Below are positions 11,481-23,286 of a stretch of 64,000 nucleotides of DNA, piece after piece. The stretch is from the NCBI RefSeq assembly GCF_030272615.1, contig NC_081415.1:627419240-627483239 (forward strand). Direction: 5' to 3'. The DNA comes from Cryptomeria japonica. Lineage: Eukaryota; Streptophyta; Pinopsida; Cupressales; Cupressaceae. The notes under the pieces were generated by a model. The model did no database searches, had not been told where the DNA came from, and saw only the letters and a program-made list of their open reading frames with translations. A program made the position numbers and the translations under genes. Numbering within the stretch: the first letter of the stretch is position 1; every line of letters starts with the position of its first letter.

Positions 11481-11850
11481 CACTGAAAGATTTACCTTTA
11501 AAGGTTGAGGAAGACATTTTCCCCAATTGACACTCACTGCACAAGGTATTATCCGAGTTGCTTAGCATCAGCAACCCTCTAACTGCCTTGATCTTGCTAG
11601 CCTTCACAATGTTATCAAAGTTTACATGACAGAGTCTCCTATGCCATATCCAACTATCATCAAGCTTAGCCATAAGACATGTACTTATATTAGCATTCAG
11701 ATGAAATAGGTTAACTTTGGTCTGCATGCCGGTGGCCACCAATTTACCATCTTTTCCTTTGATTCTACAAACTCCATTCTTGAATTCCAGAGTGAGGCCA
11801 CTATCATTTAGCTGGGAAACACTTAGAAGGTTGTGTCTGAGACCATCAAC
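11481..11850 (-). pseudogene. Copia II GAG-pre-integrase zinc region, cut by S1
   Basis: HRRLCHVNFDN and CSECQLGK give the His/Cys residues of the integrase N-terminal zinc-binding region. The frame then reaches GKSF at the S1 target site (11480). It is in the same frame as gag (13059) and as the integrase core beyond S1. The upstream stop at 11851 matches that at 4199 in copy I. Confidence 0.88.
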
Positions 11851-13059
11851 CTAGTACACATTGTCAGCACTGCTCTTTCCATTCAGAGAGATGGACCCTC
11901 TGCCTTTGACCATGCATGGTGCATCATTGCCAAAGCAAACCACATCACCATCATACTCCTCCAAGGATAGAAACTTGCTCTGGTCACCAGTCATATGGTG
12001 AGAGTAGCCACTGTCAATGATCCACTCATTGGAATTATCAAATCGGGAGACAAGAGCCTTCTTGTCTGCCACATCTTCCTTTACAACAACAAACACAATG
12101 TCTTCATTCTCTTCATCTTCTGATTCCTCATCTATGACACCTTCATCAACTGCTACAAAACAGTTTCTCCGGTTTCCTCGTTTGAATTTCCTGAACCTTT
12201 CCGGTTTGTCCTCGTTATTGCCATTAGGACAGTTTATAGCAATATGTCCTATCCGATTACAAGAAAAGTATTTCAAAGGTAGCTTACCTTTGTATTTACC
12301 AGTTCCTTTAGGAAGCTTCCTGGCAAGGAGAGCTTCAAATGCCATCAAAATCTCCTCATCATTCATTTCTTTGCTCTGACTAGGTTCCCCACTAGTGCTA
12401 GCCTCTTTTCCTTTTCTGGATGGTATAGCAGAGCCTTTAAATGTTGATTCAGTCTTCTGAACACTGCCATAAAAACTATTTAGTTCATAGGTTGTTAAAT
12501 TCACTATGATGGAGTCCAAGGATACTTTAGACTTATCTATTGATCTCAACTCCTAAATAGCAGCAACCCTTATTGCATAGACCGGCAACAGGGATCTCAG
12601 GACTTTACTTACCATAGTGGAATCTTCTATTTTACCACCTGCACTCTTGATTTCTCCAACAACCGTTTTGATTCTTATTCCATACTGTTGTATTGTCTCA
12701 CCTTCAACCATCCGCATATCTTCAAACTTCCCTCTTAGGCTTTCTTCCTTAGCCTGTTTTACATGTTCATCACCACCATAGATATTTTCAAGAGCATCCC
12801 ATACCTCTTTGGGATTTTCCTTGTCCTGAACATCAATAAACTCAATGTCAGATAGACTACTGATGAGGGCTTCCATGACTTGCCCATTTTCTTGTATCTC
12901 TCTCTTTTGGTCATCGATGAGAGTACCGGTAGGGACAACATATACATTCTCAACATAACTCCAGTGTTGAACACCCATGCTTCTGATGAATATCTTCATC
13001 CTATCTTTCCATATACTGAAATTTTCCCTGTTAAACTTTGGACCTTCCCTCTTCATCAT
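11851..13059 (-). pseudogene. Copia II gag and aspartic protease
   Basis: Gag starts at 13059 (MMKREGPKFNREN). It stays in frame to 12553, where one stop (TAG, Gln in copy I) interrupts, then runs to 11851. The UBN2 capsid region, a zinc knuckle YFSCNRIGHIAINC (first Cys to Tyr) and the protease motif WIIDSGYSHHMTGD are present. The same gene in copy I is frameshifted at about 5245, but here the TCTC run has the shorter length and the frame is kept. Confidence 0.9.
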
Positions 13060-13114
13060 TTGATTAGGATCTTTACCTCAAGCAGTTAAGCTTACAACAC
13101 AGAGGAACTGGAGT

Positions 13115-13126
13115 GCTTTGATACCA
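13115..13126 (-). promoter_or_regulatory. Primer binding site of copia II
   Basis: The minus strand reads TGGTATCAAAGC, one change from the PBS of copia I (TGGTATCAGAGC), 2 bp from the TG of LTR C. Confidence 0.9.
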
Positions 13127-13128
13127 AT

Positions 13129-14753
13129 TGATAACTCAATGATGAACCACTAGTACCAAACTGGTACTAAGAGGGGGGGGGGGTGAATCAGTACAAACAC
13201 AAATACAGTCCAAAACCGGTTTGATAGCAAATACTCCAAATGACTGGCAAACAGGGATACTGGTTAAAACAGAGTGCAACCAGTAATGCCCAGAACAGCT
13301 CAAACAATCATAAACCGGTTGCTCACTAAGATTTCCTCTTAGCTCAATACTATAGTACCATTACACTCTCATGCATGAACAGGTAAACTCACATCAGATC
13401 TTCATAACAGTTAGTTCAATATGTTTTATAGATAGCCATAAACCATAGAACCATCATATGCTCAATAGGTAATAACAAAGCATCACAAGATAAAAGCATT
13501 ACACATGACACACATATTTTTCACGTAGAAACCCAATTGGGAAAAACCACGGTGGGGATGAATACCCACAAGTTGCTTTTTGAACTCTTTAGAAGTCCGC
13601 TCTGTTTGGAGCCTTGTCTGCTTAAAGACATTACAATAGGTTCTGCTAGGAACCGATCCTGTTAGGGATCACCGAGTTAAGGGTTATACCCGGTTAGGGT
13701 TACCTTGTTAGAGGATTTCAAGAACTCAATAGCTAAAGGATCTCCAAATCTCTATAGCTTCTCAGAACTCATTAACCTCGATTTACCCTATTAAGGGATT
13801 TGAATCAAGCTGGTTAAGACTACCCTGTTAAGGGATTTTGCATCAAGCCCAGTTAAGGCTACCCTGTTAAGGGGTTTCACAACTGTTGAAGTGGTTAAAG
13901 ATCAAAAGGAATTACAATGATCTGGTAACAACACTCAATGCTAATGCAGATCCATTTTGGCTCCTCTTCTCCTTCTGCACATTCACTTTGTAGGTATCTC
14001 TTCTCTCCTTTGGTCTGGCAAGAATCACGTATCACTTCCCTTGGATACACACTCACAACTTTTGCCAACAACCTTAGAAAGAAACACAACATCGACCTTA
14101 TAGGAAATAGATAGGTCGATAGCAAAAACCCTAAACCCTAAATCTGTTAGGTTAAGCAATTCAAACGGTTTAATCCTGACTGTTGAATCATATGGTTAAA
14201 TGCAACAATCTTGAATCAATCTCAAGATATTCTCCATCGTCCATTATCCACCGATTTCATGGTAGCTGATAACCTATCACGCGTTATCACCATTTGAGAA
14301 ACTTCATACATTCCCAATGTAGATAGAGATAGTCTTCTTCATGCAAGATCCTTCACGCGCACAGAGCTTACGTGGCAACACGATTTGTTCTCCATTATAC
14401 TGCTAACTCATCACACAAAGATCACCAATTGAGTCACACAGGCTTGAGATACTCCAATCAAAAATCCTGAATTGGAAACTACCTACCAACTGGTAGTCCC
14501 ACAATGCTTCCGTGTGCTGGTTCCCATAACTACATGTCGGTTCATCTTGAACAGATATGTTGCTTCACTTTGGCATATATACCGGTTCATACATATGCCA
14601 GTTCCTCTCTCTTCTCACCTATCACATGTGGCTGTTCACATCATGTAACCTCTTCTCACCTATCACATGTGTCGGTTCACATCATGTCACATATTGACAT
14701 CAATGACAACATACAATATCATTATGTCTTCATACCGGTTCAGATAATGCCAA
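13129..14753 (-). repeat. Copia LTR C (5' LTR of element II)
   Basis: 1625 bp, begins TG. Similarity to LTR B stops at GCCAA (14749-14753); the last CA of the LTR is missing or eroded. It carries the 41-bp duplication and the CCCAATTGGG stem (within 13522-13558). Beyond 14753 the sequence matches the Z LTR near 41252. Confidence 0.9.
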
Positions 14754-17598
14754 TAGTAACCACAGATGAACCAGTGTAGCAAATTATTAACTGGCTGATT
14801 CTCTACTTATTTTACTAGGTGAGAGCTACCTTCTAATGATTTTAAATGAATGAACAATAACTAGTTTGCTTTTAACTAGAAAACAAATAAGGAAAGAGCT
14901 TTTAACCAGAAAGCTTTGTAAAGGCATTCACAATACTAACTATTATTTTTAGGATTTTTCAGATTTTAAAATAAAGCCACTATGAAACACCATTCACAGA
15001 TAATATTCCACAATAACTGAAATTTTGAAATCATCTACCACTTTAATATAAATTTACCCACCGACATCCATTTCAAAGAACATAAAAGCATCCACACACC
15101 ATAATTCAAAGATTACGAATATATGAAATCCACCAGTAGTTCTTCTATATTAAAATAGCAAATAACCACATGCATAAAGTTTTTCTCTTATGAGAAAAAC
15201 AAAGTTTGCCCAAAATATCATGATAAAAAATAAAGTCCAAATATTTAAAACATGAAAGATAACGATTTCTTGAAGAAAATCATTATTTAAGAAAGTCTTT
15301 AGGCCACCTGACCAATGATCAAGAAAAGAAATTAAAGCATTAAACATGAAACCGCCACCACCTATTCAACTTCTACTTCTCCATCTTCGACAATCTCCAC
15401 CTCCTGTTCAACACATGCCACCTCTTGAGCTTTGATCCTTTTTCTATATTCACAGTACCTATTCACAACTAATTCCATATTCGGGTCCTCTAGTACAGTG
15501 GTGATCTGCAACCTTGTCCTCCACTTTGCAACCAACCCATCAGTAGCAACTATATTCTTGTGCATTTCAAATTCAAAGGTAGAGGCATGTATTTGTAGCT
15601 GACCTAATACTTTAAAGGATTCCAAGGATATTCTTTGAGGGTCCCTAACATTTTTCTGATAATTATCTTTGAATTGGCATACCATTTCACTAAGTTCTAG
15701 AACATTCTCCTCGAAACTATCCATGAGGTCAGCATCCAGAGCACATAGATTCTCCTTTATTTTCAGCAAGTCACTCAAGTAATGTCTCAGGGCATTATCA
15801 ATATCATCAATATAGTCATGATAGATTTTCTCCTTCCAATCTTAAGCATCACACCAAATAGGATTAACCTCCCTAGGATGTTAAACTATTTTCTTGATGG
15901 TTAATATTGCATGGCTCAAAGACATGAGCTCTGTGACTTCCGTTGAGAGCACAAAAATACTCCTATGCTCCTTCCTACCCTATTGCAGATTTGTTAAGAA
16001 CTCCTTTCTTTTGTTCCAGATATTTACATACAACATCCTGAACATAGTGACATAACCTATGCCAACACCATACATTTCATCGATCCAGTCAGTGACAACT
16101 TTGGCATACCCCAAGTTACCTTTGACTTTCCTCACAGTGTCTAGATCATTCCCTTGTACCTGTGAACTTGAATAATCCTTAGCAATAGGATTTATGAAAG
16201 ATGAAATCAAATCCTTCAATGATTGCACCTGAGAATGGAGCTCAATATTCTTCTTCTTTTGTTCCTGGTCTCTCTTGATCAATGCATGAACAAAGAAGTC
16301 AACATGATAGACATCCCCTTCTAAGGTAGAGGGTCCCATATCCACATGGCTAATTTTATAATCCTTCTTAGTCATATTACTTGCATCTACATTCCCAATA
16401 GGATCATCAATTTTTAGGATTTGGTGGCCAGAAGTAGAATCTGAGATAATCCGAGACATTCGTTTAGCCTTCTTAAGCTTACAAGAACTTTGCAACAACA
16501 ATGCAAATATGTCAATCTCAGTGGAGACAAGAGTGGAAACCTTTCTTTTATTTTCAACATCTATCTTCAACCAAGATGGAGAGGTTACCTCAGATTTTGA
16601 TCCTCTATTAATAAGACCCAGGGTACTTTGTACAGGAGAGGAGGGGATTTCAAGAAAAGCAAAGAAAGACTGATCATCAATGATTTGTTGATATATACCT
16701 TTAGAATCAAAGAGGGGTGTAGCTCGGTCATCCCGTTCACAAGTGGTTTTCAATCAAGCAATGGTCTCTTCTAGATTTTCTCCATCACCACCTGACTAAG
16801 AGCTTCTACTCGACAGCCTATTTTTAGACTTGACTATTGGTGTTTGAACAGGGAAAGAAGAAACTACTCCATGCTTTCTGCGAGTTGAAGATTTATGACC
16901 TTGGGAAGAACTGACTTGTTGTCTCCATTTGCCGTTTAGCCAATCAAATGTTCTCTTTAACACCAGAGTAGTATGAATCATTAGGTCTAAAACATATTCT
17001 CTAGACCATTCAACCTCCAAAGAGAGTGCATTAGAAACAATATGATATTCTAGGTCAATGATGACCTCATCTTCGGTAACATCATCTAATACATTGAAAG
17101 AAACACCAAGTGTGTGAATTTTCTGCAAGGAGAGCCTCATATAAGTTTTTCTGAATACTTCAGCATCATCTAAACAATCCTCCCAAAAATATTCAAGGTC
17201 AAGACGATGCATATAACCTTTAGCTCCATATAGATGGTGCCTCACATACCCTTGACTGCCAAAGCTGCTTCTGGCCGGTAGGGGTGAAAAATTGAACTTC
17301 TCTAGAAATGTTCCCACTGCCTTGGTAGCAACATTAGTTTTACAACAAAATACACAGGTGGAAAATGGAAAAGAGTATTCACTCTTTCCCATATTCAAAT
17401 ATTTCACATTTACTACAGACATCTGGCGGCAGACTTCTAAAAACACAATATAATCAGAGGGAAAACAGGGCAATTTCAGTGGCTCTTTCTCAAAACCCCC
17501 AATTATAAGATATGAGAACCGATTGAATTCGGTGTAAAAACTTCCAAACTTCATCACAAAGTCAGTTGAGAAATGGGAGAACCATAGGCAAGGGTTTC
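14754..17598 (-). repeat. Left (3') LTR of gypsy element Z, distal part
   Basis: Matches 41252-44103 along its length, including the noncoding 14754-15361 stretch. It is interrupted on the left by the copia array and on the right by the outer W element (target duplication GTTTC 17594-17598 / TTTTC 32199-32203), after which the LTR resumes at 32204. The missing first part of the LTR (41193-41251 in the other copy) must lie left of the window. Confidence 0.85.
15362..17593 (-). pseudogene. LTR-internal long reading frame of Z, left copy, C-terminal part
   Basis: Pieces 17557-16796, 16753-15980 and 15778-15362 lie in one minus-strand frame, about 730 codons, separated by a few stops. I recognise no known domain. 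Visible features are an N-terminal segment rich in aromatic residues (MKFGSFYTEFNRFSYLIIGG), a Ser/Arg-rich middle near 16800-16900, a probable coiled stretch (ALIKRDQEQKKKNIELHSQ) near 16240 and an acidic tail (VEQEVEIVEDGEVEVE) before the stop at 15362. It continues upstream, beyond the W insertion, into 32204-33042. The right Z LTR has the same protein with in-frame insertions and deletions, which supports past coding. Function unknown. Confidence 0.7.
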
Positions 17599-18797
17599 TG
17601 TAAAGTGGAAAATTGAACCCTAGTGACTCTTCACCTAGGAGAGAGAAAGGAAGTCACTAGGATGATTTTCACCTAGGATAAACTTTACATTCAAAAGAGG
17701 GGCTTGAATCCACTAGATCCAAATCCAAGGGAAACAAGGATATGAATTCCAAGTGGATTGCAAGGGTTGGAATGTAATTTGCCCTTTTTTGTAAATAGAT
17801 ATGTTGACATGTTGACTATATAGAAAAGAGAGGTAAAATGGATGAAATAAGGAGTTACCAGTTTAGGATCATGTTGTAACTTCAGATATGGAATATATAG
17901 AATGATATAGATCTACCCTGCAAATTCAGAGAAAATTCGTCGGGATCATGTTGAAAGTGCACATGGTCCTCCGAAAAATCTGTGCGTTGAAAAGGGTTTC
18001 TTCGTCTCTGCAAATGGAGTCCAAACTTGCAATTACATCTATGCACCTGCAACCTACACATAGAAAAGAAGGGAAGAAGGGTTGTGGCTAGGGATTTGTC
18101 TTAGTCAAATCTTGGTTGAGGAATCAACCTTGAAAGAGAGTAATTGCAAATGCTTAAATGTAAATGATAGAAATGTATACATTCTAGATCTGCAATTGAT
18201 TGATGATGATTGCTTTGCTTCTGGAATGTAATCACAAATGTTGTATGCAATGGCATGTAACATGACATGACCCTAAAACACACACATGCTTGAAAATGAA
18301 TGTTGTAATGTTTCTCGAATGGATGAATGAAGAAGACACATGAAGAAGAAGACTTGATGAATGCTTGAAGATTTGAACACTTGATGAAGACCTTTCACTT
18401 GAATTTCGCCTATCCGTGTATCTCTGTATTTCACCCCTCCATCTATCTATCCATATGAAAATGAGAAGACACTAAATCCCTTTTATGTATGCCTTAGAGA
18501 ATTATTTCATCTCACCAAAGTCCGACATCGAGGAGATTTGAAATCCCAAAATGCAGATAGAGCCAGAGGGACCTATCTTGGGGCCACCCTAAGGGGGGGG
18601 GACAGGGGTGCCACAGCCCTATTCTGCCCTATCTTGGGTCCTGGAGAGGGTCTTGAGGCTATCTCAAGGCTCAAACATGAGGAACTGAGGGTGAGGGTGC
18701 AGAAAGGGTCCTTGATTGAGAAGGGAGACACTATTGCCAAAGGTGAGGACCTAGAACATGGTCGAAATTGCGGGGGTCACAATTTTAGGACACTACA
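17599..18797 (-). repeat. W1, 3' LTR of the outer W element
   Basis: 1199 bp, begins TGTAAAGTGG and ends GACACTACA. Family copies are W2 22491, W3 28965 and W4 31004. The run GGGGGGG near 18594 and the CC/GG-rich end are shared. A plus-strand frame at 18538-18852 lies in LTR sequence and is not counted as a gene. Confidence 0.9.
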
Positions 18798-18813
18798 TTT
18801 AGCCCCCACTTTA
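18798..18813 (-). promoter_or_regulatory. Polypurine tract of the outer W element
   Basis: The minus strand reads AAAGTGGGGGCTAAA directly before the start of W1, the plus-strand primer position for a minus-strand element. Confidence 0.82.
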
Positions 18814-19525
18814 GCGGGAGTATGGCTTACGCCAATACTTCTGGCAAAGTAGAAGAAAGAGAGATGAAGATGACAGATACAAAGCAATACCATAAGGAGT
18901 ATAAGACATCACTAATTTTGAGAATAAAAATCCCCCAATCTTAGGATCTTAACTCACTCAAACATATGCAAGAGCACACCAAACAAAAAGGACAAGACTA
19001 ACTAAAACAAGACAAAGCATAAAAGACATACGACCAAGACAAAACACACAAGACCACACATCAACTAGCCGAAGAGACCTTGATACAAATGTCTCAAAGA
19101 ACTAATTGAAACACAAAGATGAATGCCATCACATAAATACCAATAATCACATAAAAGAGAAAAGTTGACATCATCCATGAACATCAATAGCAAAACTATG
19201 GGTTCATGAGAGGAAGGAGAGAAAGGACATGAATACACACTTTGGTGATCCATGAGAAGAAAGGCAAACAAGATGAAACCATGGACATCTTGCCCCTAGA
19301 ATTAGGTGATCCATGGAGAAAAGGGACATGGAAAACTAGCCCCTAGAGTCTCTCTAGGTGATCCATCTAAGGGAGGAAGGTGAGAACGCTGTTAGTTCCA
19401 CTCAACCTCATGTGCATGTGTGCAAGTGAGGTTTGAATCACCTCATAGGAGTCTATGCCCAAGTATGCTACAACCTATATAAGATGTATAGTACAAATGC
19501 CAAGAAAGGTGTGACATCTCACTTT

Positions 19526-19917
19526 AAGAGACCATGCTCTGGTTCCAAGAATAATCACCTTGTATAAAAGAAAAGTGGCAATATCTCGCTCTAAGAGGTT
19601 GTGCTCTGGATCCGAGAATATCCCACTGTAAAAGGAAAAAATGGAGGCATGTCTCTCTAAGAGGTTACACTCTAGTTTTGAGAATATCCCACTATGCAAA
19701 AGGAAAGTGGCGACATCTTGCTCTAAGAGGCTTTCCTCTGGTTCCAAGAATGACCCACTCAATAAGAGAAAAAGTGGTGACATCTTTCTCTAAGAGGTTG
19801 TCCTCTAGTTCCAAGAATGACCCACTGTACAAGAGAAAAAGTGGCGACATCTTTCTCTAAGAGGCTGTCCTCTAGTTCCAAGAATGACCTACTATACAAG
19901 AGAAACAATGCACAAGA
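19526..19917. repeat. 66-67-bp tandem repeat, six units, in W internal region
   Basis: Units start at 19526, 19593, 19659, 19725, 19792 and 19859, each beginning AAGAG and containing CTCTRGTTCCAAGAAT and a GTGGCGACATCT-like end. The later units are most alike (units 4-6), as expected from recent local duplication. Confidence 0.9.
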
Positions 19918-19955
19918 GAAATATAGTACAAAAGGAGCAATGTGGGTGCCCCCCC

Positions 19956-19993
19956 CTTAAGATGTCAACATAGTTTTATGTTGATATCTTAAG
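19956..19993. other. 17-bp inverted repeat (hairpin) with 4-nt loop
   Basis: Arm 19956-19972 (CTTAAGATGTCAACATA) pairs with 19977-19993 (TATGTTGATATCTTAAG), with one mismatch that would be a G-T wobble in one strand; the loop is GTTT. It directly follows a run of eight or nine C. Confidence 0.85.
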
Positions 19994-21297
19994 GAAAGAA
20001 GAACAAGGATGCCTTCCTTCAACACCAAGAAGATATCCACCATGCAACAATGTTATAAATCCAAGCAAGAGAGGAAATACTCTTCAAGCAAGGGTAAGAT
20101 ATTTGGAAAGAGGTATCTTGTTGTAAGTGTAAAGGAGATCCTTGGAGGAGAAGAGATCTTTTCTTAAAAGACATCTACCCCACAAGAGGAGTTGTCTTAG
20201 ACAAATATAACATCTTCTAGAAAAAAGTATAGAAGAGAACAAGAATGCAATCCTTCCTCCTATTGCTAGGTGAAAGGGATTTCCGATGAAGGATGACTCA
20301 CTTTTATCTTGATGTGGATGGGTGAATTTATTATAGATGTACATTACCAAATTTAAAAGAGGTTGTAGTCAAGGACTTACACCTCTTGTATAAGAGATAA
20401 CCCTTAAGCAAACAACAATGATTTTACACAAGGAATGACACCAAGTAATGAAATTCACACCATCTACCACATAGGAAAGAGTGGATCCTTTGAGAAAGAG
20501 AGAGAGAAATCATTGCCTCCCAAGTGTAGAGACATTGAGAAGAGCTTACACAATATTCTAGAGAGATTAAACATACGAAAATGCACAATGAACTTATATG
20601 AACATATGCAAGAAAAGACATTAGTATATGCAAAATACATATCTCAAGAAGTGGCAAACTTCTAAGAGAGAAAAGAAAGAAAATCACATATTCCCAAAGA
20701 GGGATTATTCATAAGAACTTACCATTGTAAAAAATGATAATCACATATGAAAAATGTAGCCCCTAAAGGAAATAATCATAAAGGAGATAAAAAGGAAGAG
20801 AAATGAGCGAAATCCTTGCCCCCAAAGTGAGAAGAACAATGATAAATATTACACATCTTCTAATGGAGATCATTTTCAGGTGATATGCCTTCCTAATGGA
20901 ATGAATCCTCTCAAGGAAGGGTTATGTACTGCAAGATAGATCATTCTATGCTAGGGGCATATCATACTTGTAAATAATCAAAACCATAGAAGAGGTAAGT
21001 TTTCCAATAGAATTAAGAGAAGAAGAAGAAGTGTATTACTCATTAAAGATGCTCCTCTTCAATCAAAGAGAAAAACCAAAGAGCAATGATATGCTCTCCT
21101 AAGATTAACTCTATGCAAGAAATAAGATATGATAATGAATAATGCACAAATATAGAAAGAAGAAGGAAAAATGAACTTCATGTTGCTTCCCCAAAGTATT
21201 AAAATTGAAACAATACCACCACAAATGATAAAGATCCCCCAGTTAAGTTGGCTAGTTATGTCATAGGGTGAAGAGCAACATGAAAATAAAAGAAGTG

Positions 21298-22179
21298 CTA
21301 AGGCACTATGTTCATGTCAAGGAAGATAGATAGATTTATTGTAAGAGAAATTTGTGCATGATCATATTGCATTTGAACAAATTTCCTAAATGCATGACAT
21401 TTCCCAAGAGAATGTGAATATGAATTATGAAAAATGCAATATTCCTCACCTTTTACTTGTTCAAGATTCTTTTTTTTAGGAGGCAAGGAAATATTATTAT
21501 CATATTTCAATCTCCAATAGATTCTCATAGCTAATCTTTCAGGATGATAAAATTCCTTTTCTTGACATGGAAGAGAAAAATTATTATTAGAAGAAAGTTT
21601 ATCATCTACAATTCTAAATTTGCCACTGTCAATGGCATCTTGAATAGATTTTTGAAAATCAAGGCAGTCATCAGCATTATGATCATGAGTTTGATGAAAT
21701 GAAAAAAAAAGATGTTTTGAAGAAGAAGCATTCTTGTGGGCTCTTTTGATTTGTTGCTTTTGAAGATAGTTCTTAAAATTTTCAAGCCTAAGGAGTTCCT
21801 TCTTAGAGAGAGGATTTTCTCTTTGTAGGCCTTTTGTAGTTGCTTGCGTAGGAGGGTTTATAGGGACACGAATTCCTTGTTCAAATTTCCCAATTCCTTG
21901 TCCTCTAAAACCTTGTTTTGTTATTATATTAAAGCCACGACTATAAGAATGTTGCAAATGACTAGATGGTGGAATAAGGTCATGAATTTATTTCAAACCT
22001 GATTTGTAAGGGGGAATAAAACATGTTATAGATAAAGAAGGAATATCATGTGAAAAGATAATCTTCTTTTCTTTGTCATGCTTATCTTTTTGAGGAGATG
22101 TGGGATGATCATCTTCACTATCTAAAGGTTCATCTTTACTCATTTCTATGCGGTGGGAGAGATATTGAATAAAATGCAT
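21298..22179 (-). pseudogene. Gypsy gag C-terminal remnant of the outer W element
   Basis: The 219-codon frame 21957-21298 and the smaller 22179-21988 contain FHQTHDHNADDCLDFQKSIQ and YCIFHNSYSHSLGKCHAFRKF. These are two Cys/His clusters of the kind found after the capsid region in plant Ty3/gypsy gag proteins. No capsid domain proper is recognisable. It is the only coding trace in the W element, lying just left of the inner W insertion. Confidence 0.6.
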
Positions 22180-22490
22180 AACATCATCCTCTCTATATAT
22201 GTTTTGATGTTGAAGATAAGTCCTAGGAGAAGAAGGAATGTCTAAAGAGGTAAGAATATTGATATTATGATTTTGCCCCCTTTACTCAAGGGTATATGTA
22301 TGAGAAGAAGATGGGCCCATATTTTTTTGCAATGCTTGCTCTTTTTCAGAGAGAGATCATTAGGTAATATAATAGATCTCATTTATTTACACAAGATTCC
22401 CTAGGAGAGGTACAAGAATTAGAATCGGTAAGATTGGGATCTACAAAATCCTTAAGGTGATTAATGTATGAAATGCATTTTGTTAATAAC

Positions 22491-23286
22491 TGTAAAGTGG
22501 AAAATTGAACCCTAGTGACTCCCCACCTAGGAGAGAGAAAGGAAGTCACTAGGATGGTTTTCACTTGGGAGAACTTTATATTCAAAAGAGGGGCTTGAAT
22601 CCACTAGATCCAAATCTAAGAGAGACAATGATGTGAATTCCAAGCAGATTGTAAGGGTTGAAGTGTGATTTACCCTCTTTTGTAAATAGGAAAGTTGACT
22701 TGTTGACTATGCGGAAAAGAGAAGGGAAATGAGTGAAATGAGGGGCTACTAGTTCGGGATCGTGTTGTAACTTTGGATCTAAGTTAATTAGACTGATACA
22801 GATCTGCCTTGAAAATTTGGAGAAAATTCGTTGGGACCGTGGTGGGAATGTACATGGTCCTCCCCAAAATCCACGAAACAAAAAAGGTTCTTTCGTCTCT
22901 GCAAATGAAGCCCAAACCTGCAATTACAATTGTGCACCTGCAAACTAAACACATAAAATAGAGGAAAAGGAGGTTGTGGATAGGGGTTTGCCTCAGTCAA
23001 ACCCCAATTGAGGAATCAACCTTGAAAGAATGTAATTGCAAATGTTTGAATGTAAACAATGAAAATGTATATCTTGCAGATCTGCAACTTGTCGATGATG
23101 ATTACTTTGCTTCTTGAATGTAAATCACAAGTGTTGCATGGAATGGCATGTAACATGACAAAACCCTAACACACATACATGCTTGCAAATGAATGTTGTA
23201 ATATTGCTCCAATGGATGAATGAAGAAGACTCAAATGCTCGAATGCTTGATGATGTATATCTTTGCCTATGCTTGCTTATGATCCA
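22491..23286 (-). repeat. W2, truncated 3' LTR of the inner W element
   Basis: Matches the first about 790 bp of W3 and stops at GATCCA (23281-23286), where W3 continues with CTTTGCTTGAATTTCG. The rest of the LTR was probably lost in one deletion that also removed the 3' end of M. Confidence 0.85.

Larger units (their letters stand above)
1..14753 (-). mobile_element. Ty1/copia tandem array: three LTRs around two internal regions
   Basis: Three direct copies of one LTR (A 1-1072, B 5479-7122, C 13129-14753) flank two minus-strand copia internal regions (I 1073-5478, II 7123-13128). Each internal region starts with a tRNA-iMet type primer binding site beside its right LTR. Each ends with a polypurine tract (minus strand) beside its left LTR, so LTR B serves both elements. 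This is the layout expected from unequal recombination between two related elements, not from two separate insertions. The array lies in the left LTR of the gypsy element Z: right of position 14753 the sequence continues as in the other Z LTR near 41252. The left end, and so the outer target-site duplication, is outside the window. Confidence 0.9.
18814..21297. other. W internal region without recognisable genes
   Basis: About 2.5 kb of purine-rich DNA. It contains a six-unit tandem repeat (19526-19917) and a strong hairpin (19956-19993). Short frames on both strands show no domain, and I see no reverse transcriptase, RNase H or integrase motif. Parts resemble 27130-28200 in the inner W element. 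Confidence 0.7.

Noticed and set aside
18538-18852. 104-codon plus-strand frame (MKSQNADRARG...)
   Set aside because: It lies within the G-rich end of LTR W1 on the strand opposite to the element; the equivalent regions of W3 and W4 do not keep it open for the same length.
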